NCBI GenBank assembly: GCA_028532985.1
Contig: JANCIK010000012.1
Location: forward strand, 1,426,001-1,490,000
Reading direction: 5' to 3'
Length of the DNA: 64,000 nucleotides
DNA from: Stropharia rugosoannulata
Taxonomy: Eukaryota > Basidiomycota > Agaricomycetes > Agaricales > Strophariaceae
Notes under the pieces: model-generated
Databases searched by the model: none
Seen by the model: only the letters and a program-made list of their open reading frames with translations
What the model was told of the DNA's origin: nothing
Position numbers and translations under genes: made by a program
Part shown: piece by piece, positions 45,611-59,769 of the stretch
Layout of the letters: each line of letters starts with the position of its first letter
Position numbering within the stretch: position 1 is the first letter of the stretch

Positions 45611-46326
45611 GGTTATGAGCCCTGTGCTCTGAGCATCCTACTCATCACTTCTCTACTGTCCTTTCTCCACTGAGTGGCTTGGTACTCAACCTAACACTCA
45701 TCATCATTCGTTTTGCCTCGTTTTTTCGTGAGCACGACTGTCACGTCACACCCGTCATTCTGGTATCACCTGCGTTCCACCAGCTTGCACGGTTATCGAG
45801 CAATCCGCTTCTTTTGGATTTAGGTCAATAGCACTCTCTTGGTATTCACCAGAGACTTCGCTCCCGGGCTTCCCTGATCGTCGAAACACGTGGTTCTTTC
45901 GAGGACCTCATCGTTACACGTGCCTCTCGTCACTTGTCCACTCACAGGTCGTCACGCTCAGCCGTTCACTTGCAATTCACTGTTCTTCACCAGAGTGCTC
46001 AACTCCGTCCAATTGACACTCTGAAACAGTTTTGCTCACTGCACTCGCACATCGTCACTGTCGTTCGCACAACTGGATCACACACGTTCCGCATCTTTGA
46101 ACCACCCTCTTGCACAGTCTCGTGTCAATCGGTTCACTGCTGCTCGTGCAATCGACGCTTTACTGCAAGTGCTCAACTCGCCTAATTGTGATACTGCAAG
46201 TGTTCTGCCCACTGCTCGTGCATCTCACCCCAGCTCGTCTCGCAACTTTGTCACATCGTTTGCGCCATTCTCAGCTACCACCTCATACCACTTCACGTCG
46301 TTCACCACGTCGCTTCACCTGCAATC

Positions 46327-48943
46327 ATGAGTTTCTTCGCAACACCTCAGTTTGACAAACTGAGCACTGCCAACTACCAACTCTGGTTTTGCAACATGAA
46401 AGCATGGTTACGCTCTCAGGAGCTATGGCGTCTGGTTACAGGTGAATGCAAGCGTCCTGTGCTCTCTCTTACGCCGTCTATGGCTGAGATCGAGGCACAC
46501 GACATATGGACAAGCAAGTCGACTGCTGCTGCTGTTTACATTCACAGTCATGTTCAGAATGAGCTCAAATCACACTTGGCTCACATTCTGCATGACCCAG
46601 TTAGCATGTGGTCGACTCTGGCAGCTGTTGGTCAAATGGCACACTCTGCTTCGCCCCAGCAGAGGAGACGTCACAAATCATCGAGTATGCAGGTTTTGCG
46701 TCCGCACTTGCTACAGGTGACGCACAAGGCAACGATTTCGACTGGCTCGCAGATACAGGTGCAACTAGCCATATGACACCTCATCGAGACTGGATTGTGG
46801 AGTACAAACCTCACTGTGTCCCAATTCGTCTCGCAGATGATTCTATCGTCTACTCTGAGGGTGTTGGCAATGTGGTGTTCCACCCAGTCATCAATGGCAA
46901 GAAAGCGGACACTGTAGTCATCAAACGCGTTCTGCATGTCCCCAAGTTGCGCAACAACCTGCTTGCATGTCTGTACCTCACCAAGCGCTCTGGCATCCTG
47001 ATTGAGATCGATGCAAAGAAGATGTACTTCAACTGCTCTGGCAAGACCATCTTCACTGCAACTATCAATGCATCGCACTCTGCCATTCTGGATGGCCTCA
47101 CACGTCCCATTTGCGAATCTGCATGCTCTGCTTCGTCATCGTCCACTCTACCCTCAATGCAGAGCTCTGGCATCGTCGTTGCGGACATCACAGCCATGCA
47201 CACATCAACAAGCTGCTCTCAAAGGGTCTGGTCACTGGCATGCTCATAACGTCGAAAGAGCAACCAGATCCAATTTGCGAACCATGCTTAGCTGGCAAGA
47301 TGACGTCTGGTACATTTCCGAGCTCAACTTGCAAATCGACGAAACCGCTTGAATTGGTGCATTCTGACTTGCATGGTCCGCTCTCAGTGCCCACACCTGA
47401 GGGACATCGCTACTGGATCACATTCATTGACGACTGCACTCACCTGCATGCTGTCATGTTCCTGAAGTGCAAGTCGGACGCATTTGATGCATTCAAGGTG
47501 TACAAGGCATATGCAGAGAATCAGCTGAATGCGAAAATCAAGGCAATGCAGGATGACAAGGCTGGTGAATACATGTCAAACGAGTTCATACGGTTTATGG
47601 AGCAATGCGGCATTCACAGATGACACAGCACACGCAATCGCCCCAGCAGAATGGTGTTGCTGAACGCGCCAATCGCACTATTGCTGAGCACATCACTGCA
47701 ATGCTTGTAGAGGCAAAGCTCCCACTCTCGTTTTGGCGACTTGCAGTGTTTGCTTACATTCACGTGTGGAACAGGCTACCTACGTCGTCTCTGACTGACT
47801 CTGTGCCCTACACTGCATGGCATGGCAAGAAACCTGATATGAGCCATCTCCGTGTTTTTGGTTGTGCTGCGTACGTCTTTGTGCAGAGAGACAAACGCAA
47901 GTCACTACAACCACACGTTGAGAAATGCATCTTCGTCGGTTATCCTACAGGCTACAAAGGTTGGCAGTTCTACAATCCGTCCACTAAGAAGTATGTGATC
48001 TCAGAACGTGCTATCTTTGATGAACGCAGCTTTCCTGGTTTGAAGGTCACTTCACCAATCAACCTGTTTCCAAAGGGCATGCCTTCACACTTCTCAGATG
48101 TGCCAGATTCTGGGGGGGATTCAACTGCTGCCTATTTGCCTGACTTGGACACTGATGACTCAGACACACCAACTGCACCTCCTTCGGCCGGACCAGCACC
48201 ATCTGACTCGTCGTCTGACGACGAACAAGATGCACCTACTCCCAACTCACAGAAACCGACCACTAGTGCAAAATCATCGAGTTTACCAAAGTGCTCAACT
48301 CTGCCCAATTCGCATTCTGTGAAATCGCATGTGCATTCCGGTCCAACTGCTGGTCCTAGCAAGTCGAGTCAAGTACCATCGGATAGGGCGTCGAAAGACG
48401 AGTCTGACAGTACCACACCCAAGTTGGAGTCATCGCATCGCATTCCGCAATCGTCGAAAACACCAACATGCTCAACTCGACGAGATCAGCATTCTGCCCC
48501 AAACGTGCCCAAACCACCCATTCCTGTGGAACCCAAAGTCGTTGCCGAGCCTCTGAGACGCACTACACGTGAATCTCGTCCTCCTGGCGAATGGTGGAAA
48601 GTCAAACCTGCTGCTGTGCCCTCCCACCGTCTCGCCGCCTTCTGAGACTGATGACCTCGATAATGACGAACTCGACAGTTACACTGTTGATGAAGGCTTG
48701 GAAGAGGTTCAGTTTGCTGGTGCTGCTACTGTGTCAGATCCCAAGAACTACAAGCAGGCACTCAAGGGCGACGATGCAGACAGGTGGCGAGATGCAGCAA
48801 ATGCAGAGTACAACACACTGTTGCAGAACAACACATGGGAGATCGTCGACTTGCCACCTGGTGCAAAGGCAATTGGTTCTGGTTGGGTCTTCAAGGTCAA
48901 ACGTCATGCAGATGGCACTGTGGAGCGTTACAAGGCTCGTATC
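46327..48943 (+). pseudogene. Array unit 5 gag-protease-integrase-RT start
   Basis: ATG 46327. Breaks: one C missing near 46655, one C near 47152, shared TGA 47621-47623, one G missing near 47640 (CAATCGCCCCAG), one C missing near 48621 together with one A near 48633 (CGTCTCGCC). In this unit the G loss just after the TGA joins another frame, so codons QQNGVAERANRT onward are open for about 330 residues. Confidence 0.86.
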
Positions 48944-49148
48944 TGTTAGATTACATAGGATTGGACTTGACCATCAGCAGTAGATTAGATATCGCGTACT
49001 ATATTTAGTATGCTCCATATATAGTTAATCTCGCTTATGGTAGTATATAAGGCATGTACTAGTGTAGATGCCTCTTAATCTCTTACCACCACCATCTCTG
49101 TGTGAGTTAGGTTCGCTCTCTGCGCCTGTAAGCAGTCTGCTTTCAACA
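48944..49148 (+). repeat. Array LTR 6 (205 bp)
   Basis: Same type as LTR 2; follows CGTATC. Confidence 0.93.
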
Positions 49149-49865
49149 GGTTATGAGCCCTGTGCTCTGAGCATCCTACTCATCACTTCTCTACTGTCCT
49201 TTCTCCACTGAGTGGCTTGGTACTCAACCTAACACTCATCATCATTCGTTTTGCCTCGTTTTTTCGTGAGCACGACTGTCACGTCACACCCGTCATTCTG
49301 GTATCACCTGCGTTCCACCAGCTTGCACGGTTATCGAGCAATCCGCTTCTTTTGGATTTAGGTCAATAGCACTCTCTTGGTATTCACCAGAGACTTCGCT
49401 CCCGGGCTTCCCTGATCGTCGAAACACGTGGTTCTTTCGAGGACCTCATCGTTACACGTGCCTCTCGTCACTTGTCCACTCACAGGTCGTCACGCTCAGC
49501 CGTTCACTTGCAATTCACTGTTCTTCACCAGAGTGCTCAACTCCGTCCAATTGACACTCTGAAACAGTTTTGCTCACTGCACTCGCACATCGTCACTGTC
49601 GTTCGCACAACTGGATCACACACGTTCCGCATCTTTGAACCACCCTCTTGCACAGTCTCGTGTCAATCGGTTCACTGCTGCTCGTGCAATCGACGTTTTA
49701 CTGCAAGTGCTCAACTCGGCCTAATTGTGATACTGCAAGTGTTCTGCCCACTGCTCGTGCATCTCACCCCAGCTCGTCTCGCAACTTTGTCACATCGTTT
49801 GCGCCATTCTCAGCTACCACCTCATACCACTTCACGTCGTTCACCACGTCGCTTCACCTGCAATC

Positions 49866-52478
49866 ATGAGTTTCTTCGCAACACCTCAGTTTGACAAACT
49901 GAGCACTGCCAACTACCAACTCTGGTTTTGCAACATGAAAGCATGGTTACGCTCTCAGGAGCTATGGCGTCTGGTTACAGGTGAATGCAAGCGTCCTGTG
50001 CTCTCTCTTACGCCGTCTATGGCTGAGATCGAGGCACACGACATATGGACAAGCAAGTCGACTGCTGCTGCTGTTTACATTCACAGTCATGTTCAGAATG
50101 AGCTCAAATCACACTTGGCTCACATTCTGCATGACCCAGTTAGCATGTGGTCGACTCTGGCAGCTGTTGGTCAAATGGCACACTCTGCTTCGCCCCCAGC
50201 AGAGGAGACGTCACAAATCATCGAGTATGCAGGTTTTGCGTCCGCACTTGCTACAGGTGACGCACAAGGCAACGATTTCGACTGGCTCGCAGATACAGGT
50301 GCAACTAGCCATATGACACCTCATCGAGACTGGATTGTGGAGTACAAACCTCACTGTGTCCCAATTCGTCGCAGATGATTCTATCGTCTACTCTGAGGGT
50401 GTTGGCAATGTGGTGTTCCACCCAGTCATCAATGGCAAGAAAGCGGACACTGTAGTCATCAAACGCGTTCTGCATGTCCCCAAGTTGCGCAACAACCTGC
50501 TTGCATGTCTGTACCTCACCAAGCGCTCTGGCATCCTGATTGAGATCGATGCAAAGAAGATGTACTTCAACTGCTCTGGCAAGACCATCTTCACTGCAAC
50601 TATCAATGCATCGCACTCTGCCATTCTGGATGGCCTCACACGTCCCATTTGCGAATCTGCATGCTCTGCTTCGTCATCGTCCACTCTACCCTCAATGCAG
50701 AGCTCTGGCATCGTCGTTGCGGACATCACAGCCATGCACACATCAACAAGCTGCTCTCAAAGGGTCTGGTCACTGGCATGCTCATAACGTCGAAAGAGCA
50801 ACCAGATCCAATTTGCGAACCATGCTTAGCTGGCAAGATGACGTCTGGTACATTTCCGAGCTCAACTTGCAAATCGACGAAACCGCTTGAATTGGTGCAT
50901 TCTGACTTGCATGGTCCGCTCTCAGTGCCCACACCTGAGGGACATCGCTACTGGATCACATTCATTGACGACTGCACTCACCTGCATGCTGTCATGTTCC
51001 TGAAGTGCAAGTCGGACGCATTTGATGCATTCAAGGTGTACAAGGCATATGCAGAGAATCAGCTGAATGCGAAAATCAAGGCAATGCAGGATGACAAGGC
51101 TGGTGAATACATGTCAAACGAGTTCATACGGTTTATGGAGCAATGCGGCATTCACAGATGACACAGCACACGCAATCGGCCCCAGCAGAATGGTGTTGCT
51201 GAACGCAATCGCACTATTGCTGAGCACATCACTGCAATGCTTGTAGAGGCAAAGCTCCCACTCGTTTTGGCGACTTGCAGTGTTTGCTTACATTCACGTG
51301 TGGAACAGGCTACCTACGTCGTCTCTGACTGACTCTGTGCCCTACACTGCATGGCATGGCAAGAAACCTGATATGAGCCATCTCCGTGTTTTTGGTTGTG
51401 CTGCGTACGTCTTTGTGCAGAGAGACAAACGCAAGTCACTACAACCACACGTTGAGAAATGCATCTTCGTCGGTTATCCTACAGGCTACAAAGGTTGGCA
51501 GTTCTACAATCCGTCCACTAAGAAGTATGTGATCTCAGAACGTGCTATCTTTGATGAACGCAGCTTTCCTGGTTTGAAGGTCACTTCACCAATCAACCTG
51601 TTTCCAAAGGGCATGCCTTCACACTTCTCAGATGTGCCAGATTCTGGGGGGGATTCAACTGCTGCCTATTTGCCTGACTTGGACACTGATGACTCAGACA
51701 CACCAACTGCACCTCCTTCGGCCGGACCAGCACCATCTGACTCGTCGTCTGACGACGAACAAGATGCACCTACTCCCAACTCACAGAAACCGACCACTAG
51801 TGCAAAATCATCGAGTTTACCAAAGTGCTCAACTCTGCCCAATTCGCATTCTGTGAAATCGCATGTGCATTCCGGTCCAACTGCTGGTCCTAGCAAGTCG
51901 AGTCAAGTACCATCGGATAGGGCGTCGAAAGACGAGTCTGACAGTACCACACCCAAGTTGGAGTCATCGCATCGCATTCCGCAATCGTCGAAAACACCAA
52001 CATGCTCAACTCGACGAGATCAGCATTCTGCCCCAAACGTGCCCAAACCACCCATTCCTGTGGAACCCAAAGTCGTTGCCGAGCCTCTGAGACGCACTAC
52101 ACGTGAATCTCGTCCTCCTGGCGAATGGTGGAAAGTCAAACCTGCTGCTGTGCCCTCCCACCGTCTACGCCGCCTTCTGAGACTGATGACCTCGATAATG
52201 ACGAACTCGACAGTTACACTGTTGATGAAGGCTTGGAAGAGGTTCAGTTTGCTGGTGCTGCTACTGTGTCAGATCCCAAGAACTACAAGCAGGCACTCAA
52301 GGGCGACGATGCAGACAGGTGGCGAGATGCAGCAAATGCAGAGTACAACACACTGTTGCAGAACAACACATGGGAGATCGTCGACTTGCCACCTGGTGCA
52401 AAGGCAATTGGTTCTGGTTGGGTCTTCAAGGTCAAACGTCATGCAGATGGCACTGTGGAGCGTTACAAGGCTCGTATC
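49866..52478 (+). pseudogene. Array unit 6 gag-protease-integrase-RT start
   Basis: ATG 49866. Breaks: CT missing near 50369 (ATTCGTCGCAGATG), 10 codons or so after the protease motif; one C missing near 50692; shared TGA 51159-51161; a 3-base in-frame loss near 51206 (one Ala between VAER and NRT); TC missing near 51265; one C missing near 52156. The gag and protease active-site segment itself (DTGATSHM) is intact. Confidence 0.86.
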
Positions 52479-52683
52479 TGTTAGATTACATAGGATTGGA
52501 CTTGACCATCAGCAGTAGATTAGATATCGCGTACTATATTTAGTATGCTCCATATATAGTTAATCTCGCTTATGGTAGTATATAAGGCATGTACTAGTGT
52601 AGATGCCTCTTAATCTCTTACCACCACCATCTCTGTGTGAGTTAGGTTCGCTCTCTGCGCCTGTAAGCAGTCTGCTTTCAACA
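52479..52683 (+). repeat. Array LTR 7 (205 bp)
   Basis: Same type as LTR 2; follows CGTATC. Confidence 0.93.
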
Positions 52684-53399
52684 GGTTATGAGCCCTGTGC
52701 TCTGAGCATCCTACTCATCACTTCTCTACTGTCCTTTCTCCACTGAGTGGCTTGGTACTCAACCTAACACTCATCATCATTCGTTTTGCCTCGTTTTTTC
52801 GTGAGCACGACTGTCACGTCACACCCGTCATTCTGGTATCACCTGCGTTCCACCAGCTTGCACGGTTATCGAGCAATCCGCTTCTTTTGGATTTAGGTCA
52901 ATAGCACTCTCTTGGTATTCACCAGAGACTTCGCTCCCGGGCTTCCTGATCGTCGAAACACGTGGTTCTTTCGAGGACCTCATCGTTACACGTGCCTCTC
53001 GTCACTTGTCCACTCACAGGTCGTCACGCTCAGCCGTTCACTTGCAATTCACTGTTCTTCACCAGAGTGCTCAACTCCGTCCAATTGACACTCTGAAACA
53101 GTTTTGCTCACTGCACTCGCACATCGTCACTGTCGTTCGCACAACTGGATCACACACGTTCCGCATCTTTGAACCACCCTCTTGCACAGTCTCGTGTCAA
53201 TCGGTTCACTGCTGCTCGTGCAATCGACGTTTTACTGCAAGTGCTCAACTCGGCCTAATTGTGATACTGCAAGTGTTCTGCCCACTGCTCGTGCATCTCA
53301 CCCCAGCTCGTCTCGCAACTTTGTCACATCGTTTGCGCCATTCTCAGCTACCACCTCATACCACTTCACGTCGTTCACCACGTCGCTTCACCTGCAATC

Positions 53400-56020
53400 A
53401 TGAGTTTCTTCGCAACACCTCAGTTTGACAAACTGAGCACTGCCAACTACCAACTCTGGTTTTGCAACATGAAAGCATGGTTACGCTCTCAGGAGCTATG
53501 GCGTCTGGTTACAGGTGAATGCAAGCGTCCTGTGCTCTCTCTTACGCCGTCTATGGCTGAGATCGAGGCACACGACATATGGACAAGCAAGTCGACTGCT
53601 GCTGCTGTTTACATTCACAGTCATGTTCAGAATGAGCTCAAATCACACTTGGCTCACATTCTGCATGACCCAGTTAGCATGTGGTCGACTCTGGCAGCTG
53701 TTGGTCAAATGGCACACTCTGCTTCGCCCCCAGCAGAGGAGACGTCACAAATCATCGAGTATGCAGGTTTTGCGTCCGCACTTGCTACAGGTGACGCACA
53801 AGGCAACGATTTCGACTGGCTCGCAGATACAGGTGCAACTAGCCATATGACACCTCATCGAGACTGGATTGTGGAGTACAAACCTCACTGTGTCCCAATT
53901 CGTCTCGCAGATGATTCTATCGTCTACTCTGAGGGTGTTGGCAATGTGGTGTTCCACCCAGTCATCAATGGCAAGAAAGCGGACACTGTAGTCATCAAAC
54001 GCGTTCTGCATGTCCCCAAGTTGCGCAACAACCTGCTTGCATGTCTGTACCTCACCAAGCGCTCTGGCATCCTGATTGAGATCGATGCAAAGAAGATGTA
54101 CTTCAACTGCTCTGGCAAGACCATCTTCACTGCAACTATCAATGCATCGCACTCTGCCATTCTGGATGGCCTCACACGTCCCATTTGCGAATCTGCATGC
54201 TCTGCTTCGTCATCGTCCACTCTACCCTCAATGCAGAGCTCTGGCATCGTCGTTGCGGACATCACAGCCATGCACACATCAACAAGCTGCTCTCAAAGGG
54301 TCTGGTCACTGGCATGCTCATAACGTCGAAAGAGCAACCAGATCCAATTTGCGAACCATGCTTAGCTGGCAAGATGACGTCTGGTACATTTCCGAGCTCA
54401 ACTTGCAAATCGACGAAACCGCTTGAATTGGTGCATTCTGACTTGCATGGTCCGCTCTCAGTGCCCACACCTGAGGGACATCGCTACTGGATCACATTCA
54501 TTGACGACTGCACTCACCTGCATGCTGTCATGTTCCTGAAGTGCAAGTCGGACGCATTTGATGCATTCAAGGTGTACAAGGCATATGCAGAGAATCAGCT
54601 GAATGCGAAAATCAAGGCAATGCAGGATGACAAGGCTGGTGAATACATGTCAAACGAGTTCATACGGTTTATGGAGCAATGCGGCATTCACAGATGACAC
54701 AGCACACGCAATCGGCCCCAGCAGAATGGTGTTGCTGAACGCGCCAATCGCACTATTGCTGAGCACATCACTGCAATGCTTGTAGAGGCAAAGCTCCCAC
54801 TCTCGTTTTGGCGACTTGCAGTGTTTGCTTACATTCACGTGTGGAACAGGCTACCTACGTCGTCTCTGACTGACTCTGTGCCCTACACTGCATGGCATGG
54901 CAAGAAACCTGATATGAGCCATCTCCGTGTTTTTGGTTGTGCTGCGTACGTCTTTGTGCAGAGAGACAAACGCAAGTCACTACAACCACACGTTGAGAAA
55001 TGCATCTTCGTCGGTTATCCTACAGGCTACAAAGGTTGGCAGTTCTACAATCCGTCCACTAAGAAGTATGTGATCTCAGAACGTGCTATCTTTGATGAAC
55101 GCAGCTTTCCTGGTTTGAAGGTCACTTCACCAATCAACCTGTTTCCAAAGGGCATGCCTTCACACTTCTCAGATGTGCCAGATTCTGGGGGGGATTCAAC
55201 TGCTGCCTATTTGCCTGACTTGGACACTGATGACTCAGACACACCAACTGCACCTCCTTCGGCCGGACCAGCACCATCTGACTCGTCGTCTGACGACGAA
55301 CAAGATGCACCTACTCCCAACTCACAGAAACCGACCACTAGTGCAAAATCATCGAGTTTACCAAAGTGCTCAACTCTGCCCAATTCGCATTCTGTGAAAT
55401 CGCATGTGCATTCCGGTCCAACTGCTGGTCCTAGCAAGTCGAGTCAAGTACCATCGGATAGGGCGTCGAAAGACGAGTCTGACAGTACCACACCCAAGTT
55501 GGAGTCATCGCATCGCATTCCGCAATCGTCGAAAACACCAACATGCTCAACTCGACGAGATCAGCATTCTGCCCCAAACGTGCCCAAACCACCCATTCCT
55601 GTGGAACCCAAAGTCGTTGCCGAGCCTCTGAGACGCACTACACGTGAATCTCGTCCTCCTGGCGAATGGTGGAAAGTCAAACCTGCTGCTGTGCCCCTCC
55701 CACCGTCTACGCCGCCTTCTGAGACTGATGACCTCGATAATGACGAACTCGACAGTTACACTGTTGATGAAGGCTTGGAAGAGGTTCAGTTTGCTGGTGC
55801 TGCTACTGTGTCAGATCCCAAGAACTACAAGCAGGCACTCAAGGGCGACGATGCAGACAGGTGGCGAGATGCAGCAAATGCAGAGTACAACACACTGTTG
55901 CAGAACAACACATGGGAGATCGTCGACTTGCCACCTGGTGCAAAGGCAATTGGTTCTGGTTGGGTCTTCAAGGTCAAACGTCATGCAGATGGCACTGTGG
56001 AGCGTTACAAGGCTCGTATC
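53400..56020 (+). pseudogene. Array unit 7 gag-protease-integrase-RT start
   Basis: ATG 53400. Only two breaks: one C missing near 54232 and the shared TGA 54695-54697. After the TGA the frame is open to the junction stop at 56024-56026 (ERYKARIC). Together with unit 8 this is the best guide to the array consensus. Confidence 0.88.
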
Positions 56021-56225
56021 TGTTAGATTACATAGGATTGGACTTGACCATCAGCAGTAGATTAGATATCGCGTACTATATTTAGTATGCTCCATATATA
56101 GTTAATCTCGCTTATGGTAGTATATAAGGCATGTACTAGTGTAGATGCCTCTTAATCTCTTACCACCACCATCTCTGTGTGAGTTAGGTTCGCTCTCTGC
56201 GCCTGTAAGCAGTCTGCTTTCAACA
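56021..56225 (+). repeat. Array LTR 8 (205 bp)
   Basis: Same type as LTR 2; follows CGTATC. Confidence 0.93.
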
Positions 56226-56943
56226 GGTTATGAGCCCTGTGCTCTGAGCATCCTACTCATCACTTCTCTACTGTCCTTTCTCCACTGAGTGGCTTGGTAC
56301 TCAACCTAACACTCATCATCATTCGTTTTGCCTCGTTTTTTCGTGAGCACGACTGTCACGTCACACCCGTCATTCTGGTATCACCTGCGTTCCACCAGCT
56401 TGCACGGTTATCGAGCAATCCGCTTCTTTTGGATTTAGGTCAATAGCACTCTCTTGGTATTCACCAGAGACTTCGCTCCCCGGGCTTCCCTGATCGTCGA
56501 AACACGTGGTTCTTTCGAGGACCTCATCGTTACACGTGCCTCTCGTCACTTGTCCACTCACAGGTCGTCACGCTCAGCCGTTCACTTGCAATTCACTGTT
56601 CTTCACCAGAGTGCTCAACTCCGTCCAATTGACACTCTGAAACAGTTTTGCTCACTGCACTCGCACATCGTCACTGTCGTTCGCACAACTGGATCACACA
56701 CGTTCCGCATCTTTGAACCACCCTCTTGCACAGTCTCGTGTCAATCGGTTCACTGCTGCTCGTGCAATCGACGTTTTACTGCAAGTGCTCAACTCGGCCT
56801 AATTGTGATACTGCAAGTGTTCTGCCCACTGCTCGTGCATCTCACCCCAGCTCGTCTCGCAACTTTGTCACATCGTTTGCGCCATTCTCAGCTACCACCT
56901 CATACCACTTCACGTCGTTCACCACGTCGCTTCACCTGCAATC

Positions 56944-59564
56944 ATGAGTTTCTTCGCAACACCTCAGTTTGACAAACTGAGCACTGCCAACTACCAACTC
57001 TGGTTTTGCAACATGAAAGCATGGTTACGCTCTCAGGAGCTATGGCGTCTGGTTACAGGTGAATGCAAGCGTCCTGTGCTCTCTCTTACGCCGTCTATGG
57101 CTGAGATCGAGGCACACGACATATGGACAAGCAAGTCGACTGCTGCTGCTGTTTACATTCACAGTCATGTTCAGAATGAGCTCAAATCACACTTGGCTCA
57201 CATTCTGCATGACCCAGTTAGCATGTGGTCGACTCTGGCAGCTGTTGGTCAAATGGCACACTCTGCTTCGCCCCCAGCAGAGGAGACGTCACAAATCATC
57301 GAGTATGCAGGTTTTGCGTCCGCACTTGCTACAGGTGACGCACAAGGCAACGATTTCGACTGGCTCGCAGATACAGGTGCAACTAGCCATATGACACCTC
57401 ATCGAGACTGGATTGTGGAGTACAAACCTCACTGTGTCCCAATTCGTCTCGCAGATGATTCTATCGTCTACTCTGAGGGTGTTGGCAATGTGGTGTTCCA
57501 CCCAGTCATCAATGGCAAGAAAGCGGACACTGTAGTCATCAAACGCGTTCTGCATGTCCCCAAGTTGCGCAACAACCTGCTTGCATGTCTGTACCTCACC
57601 AAGCGCTCTGGCATCCTGATTGAGATCGATGCAAAGAAGATGTACTTCAACTGCTCTGGCAAGACCATCTTCACTGCAACTATCAATGCATCGCACTCTG
57701 CCATTCTGGATGGCCTCACACGTCCCATTTGCGAATCTGCATGCTCTGCTTCGTCATCGTCCACTCTACCCCTCAATGCAGAGCTCTGGCATCGTCGTTG
57801 CGGACATCACAGCCATGCACACATCAACAAGCTGCTCTCAAAGGGTCTGGTCACTGGCATGCTCATAACGTCGAAAGAGCAACCAGATCCAATTTGCGAA
57901 CCATGCTTAGCTGGCAAGATGACGTCTGGTACATTTCCGAGCTCAACTTGCAAATCGACGAAACCGCTTGAATTGGTGCATTCTGACTTGCATGGTCCGC
58001 TCTCAGTGCCCACACCTGAGGGACATCGCTACTGGATCACATTCATTGACGACTGCACTCACCTGCATGCTGTCATGTTCCTGAAGTGCAAGTCGGACGC
58101 ATTTGATGCATTCAAGGTGTACAAGGCATATGCAGAGAATCAGCTGAATGCGAAAATCAAGGCAATGCAGGATGACAAGGCTGGTGAATACATGTCAAAC
58201 GAGTTCATACGGTTTATGGAGCAATGCGGCATTCACAGATGACACAGCACACGCAATCGGCCCCAGCAGAATGGTGTTGCTGAACGCGCCAATCGCACTA
58301 TTGCTGAGCACATCACTGCAATGCTTGTAGAGGCAAAGCTCCCACTCTCGTTTTGGCGACTTGCAGTGTTTGCTTACATTCACGTGTGGAACAGGCTACC
58401 TACGTCGTCTCTGACTGACTCTGTGCCCTACACTGCATGGCATGGCAAGAAACCTGATATGAGCCATCTCCGTGTTTTTGGTTGTGCTGCGTACGTCTTT
58501 GTGCAGAGAGACAAACGCAAGTCACTACAACCACACGTTGAGAAATGCATCTTCGTCGGTTATCCTACAGGCTACAAAGGTTGGCAGTTCTACAATCCGT
58601 CCACTAAGAAGTATGTGATCTCAGAACGTGCTATCTTTGATGAACGCAGCTTTCCTGGTTTGAAGGTCACTTCACCAATCAACCTGTTTCCAAAGGGCAT
58701 GCCTTCACACTTCTCAGATGTGCCAGATTCTGGGGGGGATTCAACTGCTGCCTATTTGCCTGACTTGGACACTGATGACTCAGACACACCAACTGCACCT
58801 CCTTCGGCCGGACCAGCACCATCTGACTCGTCGTCTGACGACGAACAAGATGCACCTACTCCCAACTCACAGAAACCGACCACTAGTGCAAAATCATCGA
58901 GTTTACCAAAGTGCTCAACTCTGCCCAATTCGCATTCTGTGAAATCGCATGTGCATTCCGGTCCAACTGCTGGTCCTAGCAAGTCGAGTCAAGTACCATC
59001 GGATAGGGCGTCGAAAGACGAGTCTGACAGTACCACACCCAAGTTGGAGTCATCGCATCGCATTCCGCAATCGTCGAAAACACCAACATGCTCAACTCGA
59101 CGAGATCAGCATTCTGCCCCAAACGTGCCCAAACCACCCATTCCTGTGGAACCCAAAGTCGTTGCCGAGCCTCTGAGACGCACTACACGTGAATCTCGTC
59201 CTCCTGGCGAATGGTGGAAAGTCAAACCTGCTGCTGTGCCCCTCCCACCGTCTCGCCGCCTTCTGAGACTGATGACCTCGATAATGACGAACTCGACAGT
59301 TACACTGTTGATGAAGGCTTGGAAGAGGTTCAGTTTGCTGGTGCTGCTACTGTGTCAGATCCCAAGAACTACAAGCAGGCACTCAAGGGCGACGATGCAG
59401 ACAGGTGGCGAGATGCAGCAAATGCAGAGTACAACACACTGTTGCAGAACAACACATGGGAGATCGTCGACTTGCCACCTGGTGCAAAGGCAATTGGTTC
59501 TGGTTGGGTCTTCAAGGTCAAACGTCATGCAGATGGCACTGTGGAGCGTTACAAGGCTCGTATC
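56944..59564 (+). pseudogene. Array unit 8 gag-protease-integrase-RT start (best copy)
   Basis: ATG 56944 opens 432 codons to TGA 58240-58242. Residues 1-105: short gag (MSFFATPQFDK, MKAWLRSQELW, DPVSMWSTLA). 141-153: protease LADTGATSHMTPH. 281-325: GAG-pre-integrase (LWHRRCGHHSHAH, CEPCLAGK). 345-432: integrase with first Asp in HSDLHGP (348) and second in QDDKAGEY (411). The catalytic Glu (QQNGVAER) lies 13 codons beyond the TGA in the same frame. Downstream: ...FGCAAYVFV, EKCIFVGYPTGYKGW, Ser/Pro/Asp linker, one A missing near 59254 (frameshift), then QNNTWEIVDLPPGAK and ERYKARI at the LTR. It retains the C missing at the ACCCCTCAATG site in the other units. Confidence 0.9.
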
Positions 59565-59769
59565 TGTTAGATTACATAGGATTGGACTTGACCATCAGCA
59601 GTAGATTAGATATCGCGTACTATATTTAGTATGCTCCATATATAGTTAATCTCGCTTATGGTAGTATATAAGGCATGTACTAGTGTAGATGCCTCTTAAT
59701 CTCTTACCACCACCATCTCTGTGTGAGTTAGGTTCGCTCTCTGCGCCTGTAAGCAGTCTGCTTTCAACA
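59565..59769 (+). repeat. Array LTR 9 (205 bp)
   Basis: Same type as LTR 2; follows CGTATC. The last LTR of the array. Confidence 0.93.

Noticed and set aside
46671..47078. Recurrent 135-codon minus-strand frame (MRCIDSCSEDG...) in every array unit
   Set aside because: It lies wholly antisense to the protease-integrase frame that carries recognisable motifs; repetition merely reflects the array.
58240..58242. Programmed stop-codon readthrough between two halves of copia pol
   Set aside because: The codon is CGA in A1, the units lack RT and RNase H, and no flanking readthrough signal is apparent; a founder mutation is simpler.
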